From the NCBI GenBank assembly GCA_052389915.1, contig JBQTHL010000076.1, positions 1 to 64,000 of the forward strand: a stretch of 64,000 nucleotides of DNA, given 5' to 3'. The DNA comes from Panacagrimonas sp052389915. Its GTDB lineage: Bacteria > Pseudomonadota > Gammaproteobacteria > Nevskiales > Nevskiaceae. Of this stretch, positions 8,471 through 16,492 are shown piece after piece (the stretch's first letter is position 1; each line of letters starts with the position of its first letter). The translations under genes and the position numbers were made by a program. The notes under the pieces were generated by a model. The model did not search any database. It worked only from the letters and a program-made list of their open reading frames with translations, and was not told the DNA's origin.

Positions 8471-9493
8471 GTGAGGCGCGCAGATACCCCCGTGGCAGCG
8501 GACGACCTGGTCGAGGTGGCGCCGGACATCCTGCGTCTGCGCCTGCCGCTGGACGAGGGCATCGATCACGTCAACCTGTATCTGGTGCGCGACGGCGCGG
8601 GCTGGCTGCTGTTCGATACCGGCGTCGATACCGCAGACGCGCGCACCTGCTGGGAGCGCCTGCTGGCCGGACCGCTGGCGGGTGGCCTGACGCGCATCGT
8701 GGTGTCGCATCATCACCCCGATCATCTGGGTCTCGCGCGCTGGCTGCACGAGCGCACCGGCGCCGTCGTGTACCTGCGTCCGGAAGAACGCGACTCGGCC
8801 GAGCAGACCGCGCTGCCGACGCCCAAGGCGATGGACGCCTGCCGCCGGTACTTTGAGTTCCACGGCATGCCCGCGGACGATGCGAGCACCATCACCGGCG
8901 ACCTGCTGCGCCGGTTCATGGCCTGCGACACGCGCTTCCAGTCGCAGACGCTGCAACACGGCGACGTGCTGCACGTTGGCCGCTGCCGGTTCCAGGTGCT
9001 GGTGCAGGGCGGTCACAGCGTCGCGCAGTTCTGCCTGCACGATCCCGCGGCCGGCCTGCTGCTGACCGGCGACCAGTTGCTGGAACGCATCACGCCGAAC
9101 CTGAGCCTGCTGCCCTGGGGCGACCGCAATCCGCTGCGCAATTACCTTGCGAGCCTTGAGCAGACGGCGGCACTGGACCTGCGCTGCGTGCTGCCCGCGC
9201 ACCACCGCGTGTACCACACTGGCGCCGAGCGGGCGCAGGGCCTGATCCGCCACCACCAGCGCGCCCTGCAGCGGTTCCGCGAGCGGCTGCGAGATGGCAT
9301 GCGCGGCATGGAAGTAGCCGAGGCCATTTACGGTCGGCGGCGCGACATCCTGGACCGCTTCCTCGCCCTCACGGAGAGCCTAGCCCACCTACAGTATCTG
9401 GAAGAGCAGGGCGAAATCCGCCGCGATGACGAGAACCGCTGGCATTTCCTCGCGGCCGCACGGCCGCCTACGCGGCCCGCCGCCGCAACCTGA
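8471..9493 (+). CDS. MBL-fold metallohydrolase
   Basis: Metallo-beta-lactamase-fold protein of 340 residues. The metal motif HxHxDH is visible as SHHHPDH (residues 79-85), followed by a VQGGHS histidine, a TGDQLL aspartate and PAHH later, giving a binuclear zinc site. The C-terminal part (after about 250) is helical and resembles the winged-helix-like tail of LACTB2-type hydrolases. Likely a thioesterase or esterase acting within the operon; substrate unknown. The start chosen is GTG at 8471, only 2 nt after the preceding stop; a TTG at 8464 in the same frame is the alternative. Confidence 0.85.
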   Translation: MRRADTPVAADDLVEVAPDILRLRLPLDEGIDHVNLYLVRDGAGWLLFDTGVDTADARTCWERLLAGPLAGGLTRIVVSHHHPDHLGLARWLHERTGAVVYLRPEERDSAEQTALPTPKAMDACRRYFEFHGMPADDASTITGDLLRRFMACDTRFQSQTLQHGDVLHVGRCRFQVLVQGGHSVAQFCLHDPAAGLLLTGDQLLERITPNLSLLPWGDRNPLRNYLASLEQTAALDLRCVLPAHHRVYHTGAERAQGLIRHHQRALQRFRERLRDGMRGMEVAEAIYGRRRDILDRFLALTESLAHLQYLEEQGEIRRDDENRWHFLAAARPPTRPAAAT

Positions 9494-9503
9494 CCGAATA
9501 CCG

Positions 9504-9962
9504 ATGAAAGTTCCGCACGACATCAAGGCCTGGGACCATTTTCTGGCCTTTGCCCCTTACACCGTCCACATGGGCATCAAGGCCGTGGCCGCCGAGGACG
9601 GCGGATGCACGCTGGCACTGCCCTACTCCCCCGAATTTGTAGGCGATCCCGACACCGGCGTGCTGCACGGCGGTGCCGTCACCGCGCTGGTGGACACGAC
9701 CTTCGGCTTCGCCGTGTTCTTCCGCATCCAGAAATTCATCCCGATGGCCACGCTGGACCTGCGCGTGGACTATATGCGTGCGGCCAAGCCCAGAGCGACG
9801 GTGCGCGCGAGCGCGCAGTGCTACAAGGTCAGCGCCGACCTCGCGTTCACGCGCGGCGAGGTGTTCGAGGAAGGTTCCGAAGAGCCTTTTGCCACCTGCG
9901 TGGGCACCTTCATGTTTACCGCCGGCCAGCCGCCATTCACGGCCAAGTCGGAGGGCCCATGA
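9504..9962 (+). CDS. PaaI-family hot-dog thioesterase
   Basis: A 152-residue hot-dog-fold protein with the PaaI/YbgC-type signature LHGGAVTALVDTTFG in the first helix and a conserved C-terminal FMFTAGQPPF segment. Such proteins hydrolyse acyl-CoA thioesters and relieve CoA sequestration. The start ATG at 9504 fits the hot-dog N-terminus (MKVPHDIKAWDHFLAF); the frame extends upstream but has no family resemblance there. It is the first of two adjacent but clearly different hot-dog genes. Confidence 0.85.
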   Translation: MKVPHDIKAWDHFLAFAPYTVHMGIKAVAAEDGGCTLALPYSPEFVGDPDTGVLHGGAVTALVDTTFGFAVFFRIQKFIPMATLDLRVDYMRAAKPRATVRASAQCYKVSADLAFTRGEVFEEGSEEPFATCVGTFMFTAGQPPFTAKSEGP

Positions 9963-10002
9963 GCAGCCCGCAAAGTGAACCGCTACTTCGCGGGGACCCC
10001 GC

Positions 10003-10434
10003 ATGAGCTTCAGTGACGACCTCTCCCGCATTCGCCAGAGCGGAGACTGGACGCAGCTCTCCCAACTCGTGCCCTTCGCGCGCATGCTCGGCCTGCAGCT
10101 CGACATCCGTGGCGACACCCTCACCTGCAAGCTGCCCTTCGAGCACCGCCTGATCGGCAACCCGGTCCTGCCCGCCCTGCACGGCGGCGCGGTCGGCGGC
10201 TTCCTGGAGTGCGCCGGCATCCTGCACCTTCTGTGGAGCACCGACACGCTGGCGCTGCCCAAGACCGTCGGCCTCACCGTCGACTACCTGCTCTCTTCGC
10301 GGGCGCAGGACACCTATGCCAACGCCCATGTCGTCAAGCTCGGCAAGCGCGTGAGCCACCTGCGCATCGAGGCCTGGCAGAGCCGGCCCGACCAGCCGGT
10401 GGTGATCGCCACCGTGAACATGCTGATGCGCTGA
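10003..10434 (+). CDS. PaaI-family hot-dog thioesterase (second copy)
   Basis: A 143-residue hot-dog protein with LPALHGGAVGGFLECAG as the active-site helix. It is only distantly similar to the preceding thioesterase, so it is not a recent duplicate. The 40-nt gap before it contains a 15-codon open frame from the upstream ATGA to a stop overlapping this start; this could be a coupling leader or chance. Tandem hot-dog genes may form heteromers, which is inference. Confidence 0.85.
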   Translation: MSFSDDLSRIRQSGDWTQLSQLVPFARMLGLQLDIRGDTLTCKLPFEHRLIGNPVLPALHGGAVGGFLECAGILHLLWSTDTLALPKTVGLTVDYLLSSRAQDTYANAHVVKLGKRVSHLRIEAWQSRPDQPVVIATVNMLMR

Positions 10435-10476
10435 GCGCGCCGGCAACCTTTCGCATTGCCCCCTTCTAGAGATTCC

Positions 10477-11337
10477 ATGAAATATCGTTCCGTTTTCCAC
10501 CCCGACCTTTTCAAGGGAGAGGTGCACATCGTCACCGGCGGCGGCAGCGGCATCGGCCGCTGCACCTCGCATGAGCTGGCGAGCCTGGGCGCGACGGTGG
10601 CCATCGTCGGCCGCAAGATCGAAAAGCTCGAAGCGGTCCGCGCCGAGATCGAGGAACGCGGCGGCAAGGTGAGCTGCCACGTTTGCGATATCCGCGAGGA
10701 AGCCATGGTGAAGGAAACCGTCGCCGGCATCTTGCGCCAGCACGGCGCGATCCACGCGCTGGTCAACAATGCCGGCGGGCAGTACCCGTCCGAGATCAAG
10801 GATCTCTCGGTGAAAGGCTGGGAGGCGGTGATCCGCAACAACCTCACCGGCGGCTTCATCATGGCGCGCGAGGTCTACAACCAGTGGATGGCCGCGCACG
10901 GCGGCAGCATCGTCAACATCATCGCTGACATCTTCGGCGGCATGCCCACGATGGCGCACACCGGTGCCGCGCGTGCCGGCATGCTCAACTTCACCGAAAG
11001 CGCCGCCTGCGAGTGGGGCCAGTCCAATGTGCGCGTCAATGCCGTTGCGCCGGGCTGGATTGCGTCCAGCGGCTTCGACACCTACGACGCCGCGATGCAG
11101 GCCAAGCTGCGCGGCTACAAGGACAAGGTTCCACTGGGCCGCTTCGGCAACGAGGCCGAGGTTTCCGCGGCCATCACCTTCCTGCTGTCGCCGGGCGCGG
11201 CCTTCATCACGGGCAGCTTCATCCGCGTCGATGGCGGCGTGCCCAACGCGCGCCACACCTGGGAGCCGGTGCCCACCGACCGCTCGAATCCCTTCGACGG
11301 TTTTCCCCTCGCCCAGATGCCGAAGTGCCTGTCATGA
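10477..11337 (+). CDS. SDR of the AtuG / trans-2-enoyl-CoA reductase type
   Basis: A 286-residue SDR with TGGGSGIG (residues 20-27) and NNAGG, but no YxxxK. The catalytic segment reads MAHTGAARAGM, as in peroxisomal trans-2-enoyl-CoA and 2,4-dienoyl-CoA reductases (HSGAARAG in human PECR). The N-terminus MKYRSVFHPDLFKG and overall form resemble proteins annotated as AtuG/citronellol-citronellal dehydrogenase in terpene clusters (recalled, not searched). A role in reducing or isomerising an unsaturated acyl-CoA is therefore as likely as alcohol oxidation. Start ATG 10477 follows TAGAGA. Its stop overlaps the next gene by ATGA. Confidence 0.85.
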   Translation: MKYRSVFHPDLFKGEVHIVTGGGSGIGRCTSHELASLGATVAIVGRKIEKLEAVRAEIEERGGKVSCHVCDIREEAMVKETVAGILRQHGAIHALVNNAGGQYPSEIKDLSVKGWEAVIRNNLTGGFIMAREVYNQWMAAHGGSIVNIIADIFGGMPTMAHTGAARAGMLNFTESAACEWGQSNVRVNAVAPGWIASSGFDTYDAAMQAKLRGYKDKVPLGRFGNEAEVSAAITFLLSPGAAFITGSFIRVDGGVPNARHTWEPVPTDRSNPFDGFPLAQMPKCLS

Positions 11338-12020
11338 CCACGCCCGAGGAACTGCACTTCTATCGCCAGCCGGGACGCCACGTCGATTCCGACCACCCCG
11401 GCGTCGTGGCACTGGCCCGCAAGGCCACCGCCGACATCCGCACCGAACGCGAACAGGCAGTGGCTCTGTACTACGCCGTGCGCGACGGCTTTCGCTACGA
11501 CCCTTACGTGGTCAAGCCGAACCCAAGCTGCTTCACGGCCAGCGGCGTGATCGAGAGCGGCCGCGGCTTCTGCATCTCCAAGGCCGCGCTGCTGGCGGCC
11601 GCGGCCCGCGCGGTCGGCATTCCGGCGCGCGTGGGATTCGCCGACGTCAAGAACCATCTCACCAGCCCGCGGCTGCGCGAGATGATGGGCAGCGACGAGT
11701 TCATCTATCACGGCTATGCCGAGCTGTGGATCGACGGCCGCTGGGTCAAGTCCACACCGGCTTTCGATCGCAAGCTGTGCGAGAAGGCCGGCGTTCATCC
11801 GCTGGAGTTCGACGGTCGCCAGGATTCGCTGTTCCACCCACTGGACCGCGCCGGCCGCGTGCACATGCAGTACCTACGTGACCACGGCAGCCACACCGAC
11901 GTGCCGGTCCAGGAGATTCTGGAAGCCTGGAGGCGCTTCTATCCAAGCCTCGAGCAATGGGGGCGCGAAGGATCTGATGCTCGGTTCGAAACCGAGGCGG
12001 TCGGGGCAGGTTCTGTCTAG
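11334..12020 (+). CDS. transglutaminase-like protein
   Basis: A 228-residue protein with a transglutaminase/protease core: Cys in SGRGFCISKAALLAAAAR and His in YHGYAELWIDGRW, with a downstream Asp region. Bacterial members are generally of unknown function; many act as peptidases or amidases. It is coupled by ATGA to the SDR and is the last intact gene of the catabolic operon. The stop lies about 25 bp before recognisable IS110 sequence, so the native C-terminus may have been altered by the insertion; the final residues EAVGAGSV look unconserved. Its role in acyl-CoA catabolism is not apparent. Confidence 0.75.
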   Translation: MTTPEELHFYRQPGRHVDSDHPGVVALARKATADIRTEREQAVALYYAVRDGFRYDPYVVKPNPSCFTASGVIESGRGFCISKAALLAAAARAVGIPARVGFADVKNHLTSPRLREMMGSDEFIYHGYAELWIDGRWVKSTPAFDRKLCEKAGVHPLEFDGRQDSLFHPLDRAGRVHMQYLRDHGSHTDVPVQEILEAWRRFYPSLEQWGREGSDARFETEAVGAGSV

Positions 12021-12044
12021 GTAGCAGCGGACGTGGACGGGTTT

Positions 12045-13070
12045 TGCAGCCATTTCCTATGAGGAGATTTCCACGAACCCGGAGGGTCGCCAGCGTTCAA
12101 ACCCGCGTCTGCCTCGAATTGTCTCCGTATCTGAGGACTAGTGCCGAGGCGGGTCCCTGCGGCTATCCGCTGGCACGGCATTTGATCGAGCGCGGCTATC
12201 GCTGCGAGGTCATTACCGTCTCCAAGCCCGCCAGAAATCCCGGAGACCGGATCAAGACTGAACGGCACAATGCGCTCGCCCTGGCGCACTACCCGCGTGC
12301 CGGGAATCTCACACCCATCGTCATTCCCGATGCGCGCGACGAGGCGATTCGCTATTTGTCCCGAGCGCGTGAAGATGCGATGCGCGCCCGCTTGAGAGCG
12401 CGTCAGCAGATCAAGGCGGATGCTCCTACGCCACGGCTTCCACTATCCGAAAGCCGCTTGGTATGGCGCCCACGAGCGCACGCTGGCTCAGGTCACTTTC
12501 CCGCATCCGGCACAAGACATCGCCTACGCAGAATACCGGGCGGCCGTGCACAAAGCCGACGATCGCGTCATCCACATCACAGCCGCCCTGCGTGAGCAAG
12601 TTGCGACTTGGCGCTTCGCACCCGTGGTGAATGCCCTGACAGCACTCAAGGGCATGGAATTCATCGCGGCCGCCACGCTGGTCGCCGAGCTCGGCGACTT
12701 CTCTCGTCTCGAGCGTCCGAGCGAGCTGATGGGCTATCTCGGCCTGGTGCCCAGCGAGTACACCTCCGGGGACTCGCGCACACACGGTGCCATCGCCGAG
12801 ACCGGCAACACCCACGTTGTACGCATCCTCATCGAGTCAGCGTGGAACTATCGCTATCCCGCCAAGATGCGCCACGTCCTCGACGTGCGTAACCAGGGAC
12901 AACCCAAGGTCGTGCGCGAAATCGCATGGAAATCGCAGTTGCGTCCGTGCAGCCGCTACCGGCGCCAGAGCGCGCGCGGCATGCACCACAACAAGGTCTG
13001 TACCGCCATCGCGCGCGAGCTCGCCGGATGCGTCTGGGACGTCGCTCGCTACGCACCGCAGCCGCACTGA
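12045..13070 (+). pseudogene. IS110-family transposase, degraded and frameshifted
   Basis: The second part (from about 12420) reads as an IS110/IS116 C-terminal Transposase_20 domain: a helix-hairpin-helix-like segment, then GLVPSEYTSGDSRTHG and AETGNTHVVRILIESAW, continuing to PQPH. The first part has the end of the DEDD domain (EAGPCGYPLARHLIERGY, then GDRIKTERHNALALA) in a different frame. One extra base near 12418 breaks the join between IKA and MLLRHGFHYP. A further frame change and an in-frame stop separate SYEEISTNPEG near 12055 from EAGPCGY. The first catalytic residues are absent. The copy is therefore dead. The left end abuts the transglutaminase-like gene; no clean terminal repeat was identified. 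Confidence 0.85.
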
Positions 13071-13457
13071 ATAAAAATCGGACAGGAGCAAGCCGCCAGA
13101 CGACCTCACACCCGAAGCGAAACGCGATGCGCGGACACCATCAGGGGAACCCCTCGGGATTTTTATGTGGGCATCCATCGCGATGATCCCCGACTCTAGA
13201 CAGACGCAGCCCCGCGACGGAACGATAAAATGCGGTGCCCAATCCGCGGATATCAGACCGATCAATCATCGCCAGGAATCCGCGCGTCGTGTTTCTCTCA
13301 GGGTCTGACTTCGCTCCCTCCTTTACCACAGGAAGCGCGGTCCTCCCTCGCAGGAATCCACTGCGCGCCACTTGACGAAGTGGGGCCAACTAAGAAATCC
13401 CGTCCTTTTTGGAGAAACGTACTATTATGTACATTGATGTACTATTGCAGTACCACA
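13071..13457. other. intergenic region between IS110 remnant and marR
   Basis: No convincing gene is visible on either strand; short frames lack family resemblance. It contains a small inverted repeat AGGGGAACCCCT followed by CGGGATTTTT near 13143-13164, which looks terminator-like although its loop is only two bases, and may mark the IS boundary. Its right end carries the direct-repeat operator described separately. Confidence 0.5.
13419..13453. promoter_or_regulatory. tandem operator-like repeat before marR
   Basis: Two copies of GTACTATTnn(n)GTAC: GTACTATTATGTAC at 13419-13432 and GTACTATTGCAGTAC at 13439-13453. They begin 20 bp apart, about two helical turns, and the second ends 4 bp before the chosen marR start. 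A TATTAT hexamer inside the first copy could act as a -10. The arrangement suggests autoregulation by the MarR protein; this is inference. Confidence 0.5.
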
Positions 13458-13985
13458 ATGAAAACGAAGGACCGACTCCTGGCGGTAGATGGGAGCGCCA
13501 AAGACTGGCGCGAGGGCGTGCCAGAATTTCCCGGCGAAGACGTGCTGCTGATGAGACTCATCAAGGTCGCGAGCCTCGGTATCACGGCTTTTACCGACCC
13601 TGTCTTGCGTCCAACCGGCCTGACGGAAAGTTCGTACCACACTCTGATCGTCGTGCTGGCCAGCGGTAGCACGGGCACCACGCCCTCGGCGCTGTGCGAG
13701 CAGGTCGGCCAGAACCGCGCGAACATGACTCGCATCCTGGATCTGCTGGCCTCGGAAAAGCTGGTCCGGGTGGGACAGGACGCGCGCGACGCGCGACGAC
13801 GCCGCATTGTCGCAACGTCGGCGGGTCGCACGCTGGTGCGGACTTATGCGACGCGGTTCCAGCCCATTCTCAAGACTGCGTTCGGATCGCTGAAAGTGGT
13901 CGACAAGCGCGCGCTTGAACGCATCCTGCGCGTGCTGATCGATTCGATGGACGCAGCCGAACGCATGGTCGGACCGGCCGCGTGA
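13458..13985 (+). CDS. MarR-family transcriptional regulator
   Basis: A 175-residue winged-helix regulator. The HTH region STGTTPSALCEQVGQNRANMTRILDLLASEKLV and the wing QDARDARRRRIVATSAGRTL are clear MarR features. The start ATG at 13458 was preferred; an in-frame ATG at 13437 would place the operator repeat inside the gene. Its end overlaps the next gene start (GTGA), so it is co-transcribed with the FadL-like porin and probably controls it in response to a hydrophobic ligand. Confidence 0.85.
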   Translation: MKTKDRLLAVDGSAKDWREGVPEFPGEDVLLMRLIKVASLGITAFTDPVLRPTGLTESSYHTLIVVLASGSTGTTPSALCEQVGQNRANMTRILDLLASEKLVRVGQDARDARRRRIVATSAGRTLVRTYATRFQPILKTAFGSLKVVDKRALERILRVLIDSMDAAERMVGPAA

Positions 13986-15478
13986 GCGCGCGGCCCAGGC
14001 ACTGGCGTCGGCCACTGGCGCGATCCCTGGCGTTGCTGCTGCTCGGGCATGCAGCTGAGGGTGCGGGGTCGAACGGCATGAATGCGGCCGGCACCGGCGC
14101 GGTGCAACTCGGCATGGCAGGTGCGGGAACGGCGATGGCGTCGGATGCTTCGGCGACTCTGCGCAATCCTGCAGCCGGCGCCTGGCTGGGAAGCACGCGG
14201 ACCGCCGAACTCGGCATCGCCGTCCCGGACGGCGGCGTTCGGGCCGGGCCGCTCGGCGAAAATGCACTCTTCGGCCTGCTCGATGTCAAGCCGGGGCGCA
14301 ACACCTCGGTGACGGGCGTGTTCCCGATCCCTTCGTTCGCACGCAACTGGCGGCTGGACGATCGGACGGCCGTGGGCTGGGGCGTTTCCGCCTCGGGACT
14401 CAAGGCGCTGTCGGAGGGAGGCACCGCCACGCTCGCCCGCGGCGTTCCCACTCTCGATGCGCGTTGCGACGGCGACTTCGGCGGCGGGCAGCCACTGACT
14501 CCGCTCAGCGATCCGTCGGGCTTGTGCGGGCGCAATGGAAGGACGCTGGGCGTGGATCTCACGCAGGTGTTGTTGTCTGCGCACTGGGCGTATCGTGTGA
14601 CGCCGGAGTTGGCAGTGGGTGTTGCCCCTGTGCTGGCCGTACAGCGCATCAAGCTGATAGGTCTCGGGGCGTTCGCCGCCTTCTCCAACTTTCCGGAGCA
14701 GACCACGGATCGTGGAGCCGACTACTCCTACGGCGGAGGCGCGCGTTTCGGCTTGCTTTGGGACCTCGGTTATGGGATCGGGATCGGCGCTGCGTACCAG
14801 ACGCAGCTCTACCAGACCGACTTCGACAAATATCGCGGTGCCATCATCGGCGGATCGCTGGACTTCGCACCCACGATCAATCTCGGTGTGCAGTTTCACC
14901 TCATTGAGGGGCATCGTCTGTTTCTTGACTACGAGCAGGTGCGATACGGCGATATTCGACCGCTCTCCAATCGCGTCGAACCACAGCGCTTCGCCGATCA
15001 GTGTTTCGTTCCGCGTCTGATAACGCGCAACCTTCAGAATCCTCCCGCACTCGACGCCTGCCTCGGCGCTCCTCATGGACCGGGGTTCGGATGGGACACG
15101 ATCAACGTCTACAAGATCGGCTATCAGGGCAGCGGCGAACGGCTGACCTGGCGGGCGGGCTTCAGCTGGGGCGGCAATCCGGTGGTGAAAGATCAGGCCT
15201 TGCCGAAAATCTTTGCACCCGCGATCACGGACCGGCACGCAGCCGTGGGCCTGTCCTGGAAGCTCTCGCCAAAACTGGATCTGAGCTGGGCGCTGATCTA
15301 TGCGATCAAGAACACGGTCCACGAGCGCAACACCTTCAGCAACGCGACGCCCACGCTGCTTCAGGGTGGGCTCGTCAGCTTCAACGCGGAGGAGGATTCG
15401 GCGGACCAGACCATCGACACGTACATCAGCGTCTGGCAGTCGCAGATCAGCCTGACATGGAATCTGGGAGGCGAATGA
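13982..15478 (+). CDS. FadL/OmpP1-type outer-membrane transporter
   Basis: A 498-residue outer-membrane beta-barrel of the FadL/TodX family, which carries long-chain fatty acids or hydrophobic aromatics and terpenoids across the outer membrane. It has an N-terminal basic and hydrophobic signal segment (RRPLARSLALLLLGHA), then the family start GSNGMNAAGTGAVQLGMAGAG and SDASATLRNPAA. Alternating beta-strand pattern follows, ending in SQISLTWNLGGE. The start is GTG overlapping the marR stop. It would supply hydrophobic substrates to the catabolic operon upstream, though transcription is separate. Confidence 0.85.
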   Translation: MSARPRHWRRPLARSLALLLLGHAAEGAGSNGMNAAGTGAVQLGMAGAGTAMASDASATLRNPAAGAWLGSTRTAELGIAVPDGGVRAGPLGENALFGLLDVKPGRNTSVTGVFPIPSFARNWRLDDRTAVGWGVSASGLKALSEGGTATLARGVPTLDARCDGDFGGGQPLTPLSDPSGLCGRNGRTLGVDLTQVLLSAHWAYRVTPELAVGVAPVLAVQRIKLIGLGAFAAFSNFPEQTTDRGADYSYGGGARFGLLWDLGYGIGIGAAYQTQLYQTDFDKYRGAIIGGSLDFAPTINLGVQFHLIEGHRLFLDYEQVRYGDIRPLSNRVEPQRFADQCFVPRLITRNLQNPPALDACLGAPHGPGFGWDTINVYKIGYQGSGERLTWRAGFSWGGNPVVKDQALPKIFAPAITDRHAAVGLSWKLSPKLDLSWALIYAIKNTVHERNTFSNATPTLLQGGLVSFNAEEDSADQTIDTYISVWQSQISLTWNLGGE

Positions 15479-15587
15479 TGCATCGAAAGCGCGTCATACG
15501 AATCGCCAATGACTTGAATACGAACGCTCAACGCCCATGGTGATGCGCACTGCTGCCAGCGAGTTGACCCGTCGCTCAGCTATTCCC

Positions 15588-15599
15588 ATATAGGTATAT
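15588..15599. promoter_or_regulatory. AT-rich palindrome before DUF5397/vapD
   Basis: ATATAGGTATAT, two 5-bp arms around GG, lies about 30 bp before the first gene of the small accessory trio. TTGACC at 15564-15569 could serve as a -35 element. Toxin-antitoxin operons commonly carry such autoregulatory palindromes. No -10 with ideal spacing is obvious. Confidence 0.35.
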
Positions 15600-15627
15600 T
15601 GCGGGAGCATCTTGGTCAGGAGCGGAC

Positions 15628-15828
15628 ATGAGTACGTTGGGTGCGGTTCCCGCTGTCCCGGTCGGGAAGATCAAGAGCTTTGGCGCGTTCGGCCCCAAAT
15701 ATGAAGTCCGTGAAGCGCTGCGCGCGCTCGATGACGGCGACTGGATGGTCGAAGTAATGTTGGTCGAGACCGGCGAGAAAGCCGAGTATCGCTTGACACA
15801 CGTGAACGACGATCCCGAGGCGCGTTGA
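15628..15828 (+). CDS. DUF5397-like small protein
   Basis: A 66-residue protein recognised by its FGAFGPKYEVREALRAL and GDWMVEVMLVETGEKAEYRL segments, which match what I recall of DUF5397. CAGGAG precedes the ATG. The stop overlaps the VapD start (TGATG), so the two are translationally coupled; that arrangement is typical for an antitoxin or partner of a small toxin. Function is not established. Confidence 0.75.
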   Translation: MSTLGAVPAVPVGKIKSFGAFGPKYEVREALRALDDGDWMVEVMLVETGEKAEYRLTHVNDDPEAR

Positions 15829-16109
15829 TGTACGCAGTGGTCTTCGGTCTCGTCGTCGTCGATACCGAACTGCATCATCCGAAAGGCGTCTCGCAAGCGT
15901 ACGCGGACATCGGGTCGATCCTGAATGAGCATGGCTTCCGGCGTGTGCAGGGAAGCCTGTATGTGAGCGACAACGAGGACATGGCGGTTCTGTTCCTTGC
16001 CATGCAGGCGCTGAAGGCCCGTACCTGGTTCCCGAAGTCAGTCAGGGACATCCGGGCATTCCGTATCGAGCAGTGGTCCGACTTCACTGCTGCCGTCAAA
16101 TCTCCGTAG
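15828..16109 (+). CDS. VapD-like endoribonuclease
   Basis: A 93-residue protein with the VapD pattern: MYAVVFGLVVVDTELHHP at the N-terminus, then SQAYADIGSILNEHGFRRVQGSLYVSDN and a C-terminal FRIEQWSDFTAAVK. VapD proteins are small Cas2-like-fold ribonucleases, in Haemophilus the toxin of VapXD. The start ATG overlaps the DUF5397 stop. Its partner here is DUF5397 and/or the following HTH protein rather than VapX. Confidence 0.8.
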   Translation: MYAVVFGLVVVDTELHHPKGVSQAYADIGSILNEHGFRRVQGSLYVSDNEDMAVLFLAMQALKARTWFPKSVRDIRAFRIEQWSDFTAAVKSP

Positions 16110-16111
16110 AC

Positions 16112-16384
16112 ATGTTCGAGGACACGGATCAAGCCGAGACCGTCAAGAGCCTGCTGGCTCAGCGCGTCGTCGACATTATCCGCGCGCGCGGGCACTCACA
16201 GACGGAAGCGGCAGAGATCACCGGCCTGACCCAGCCCAAGCTGTCCAGCGTGCTCCGGGGCCAGCTACGCGGCGTTTCCGAACGCCGGTTACTCGACTGC
16301 CTGACCGCCCTCGGTCACGACGTGAAGATCGTCGTCACGCCAGCTCGCCGGTGTCGGCAAGGGGCGTTGTCGGTTGTGCCGTAG
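16112..16384 (+). CDS. XRE-family HTH protein (antitoxin-like)
   Basis: A 90-residue helix-turn-helix protein. The HTH is RGHSQTEAAEITGLTQPKLSSVLRGQLRGVSERRLLDCL, followed by LGHDVKIVV, the typical ending of HigA-like antitoxins. The start ATG at 16112 lies 2 nt after the VapD stop. It probably regulates the trio and may act as an antitoxin. The C-terminal tail (RRCRQGALSVVP) looks unconserved and may have been altered by recombination. Confidence 0.75.
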   Translation: MFEDTDQAETVKSLLAQRVVDIIRARGHSQTEAAEITGLTQPKLSSVLRGQLRGVSERRLLDCLTALGHDVKIVVTPARRCRQGALSVVP

Positions 16385-16492
16385 CTTCGGAACGACGGCA
16401 TCCCTGGCGGTAGCTTTCCGGATCAGAAGCCACACAGGATCAATCCTGAACAGCTCCTAGAGCCTGAGCGTCTGCCCGAGGATTATCAGACC

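Noticed and set aside
9959..10006. 15-codon frame between the two thioesterase genes
   Set aside because: Too short to support as a gene; kept only as a possible coupling leader.
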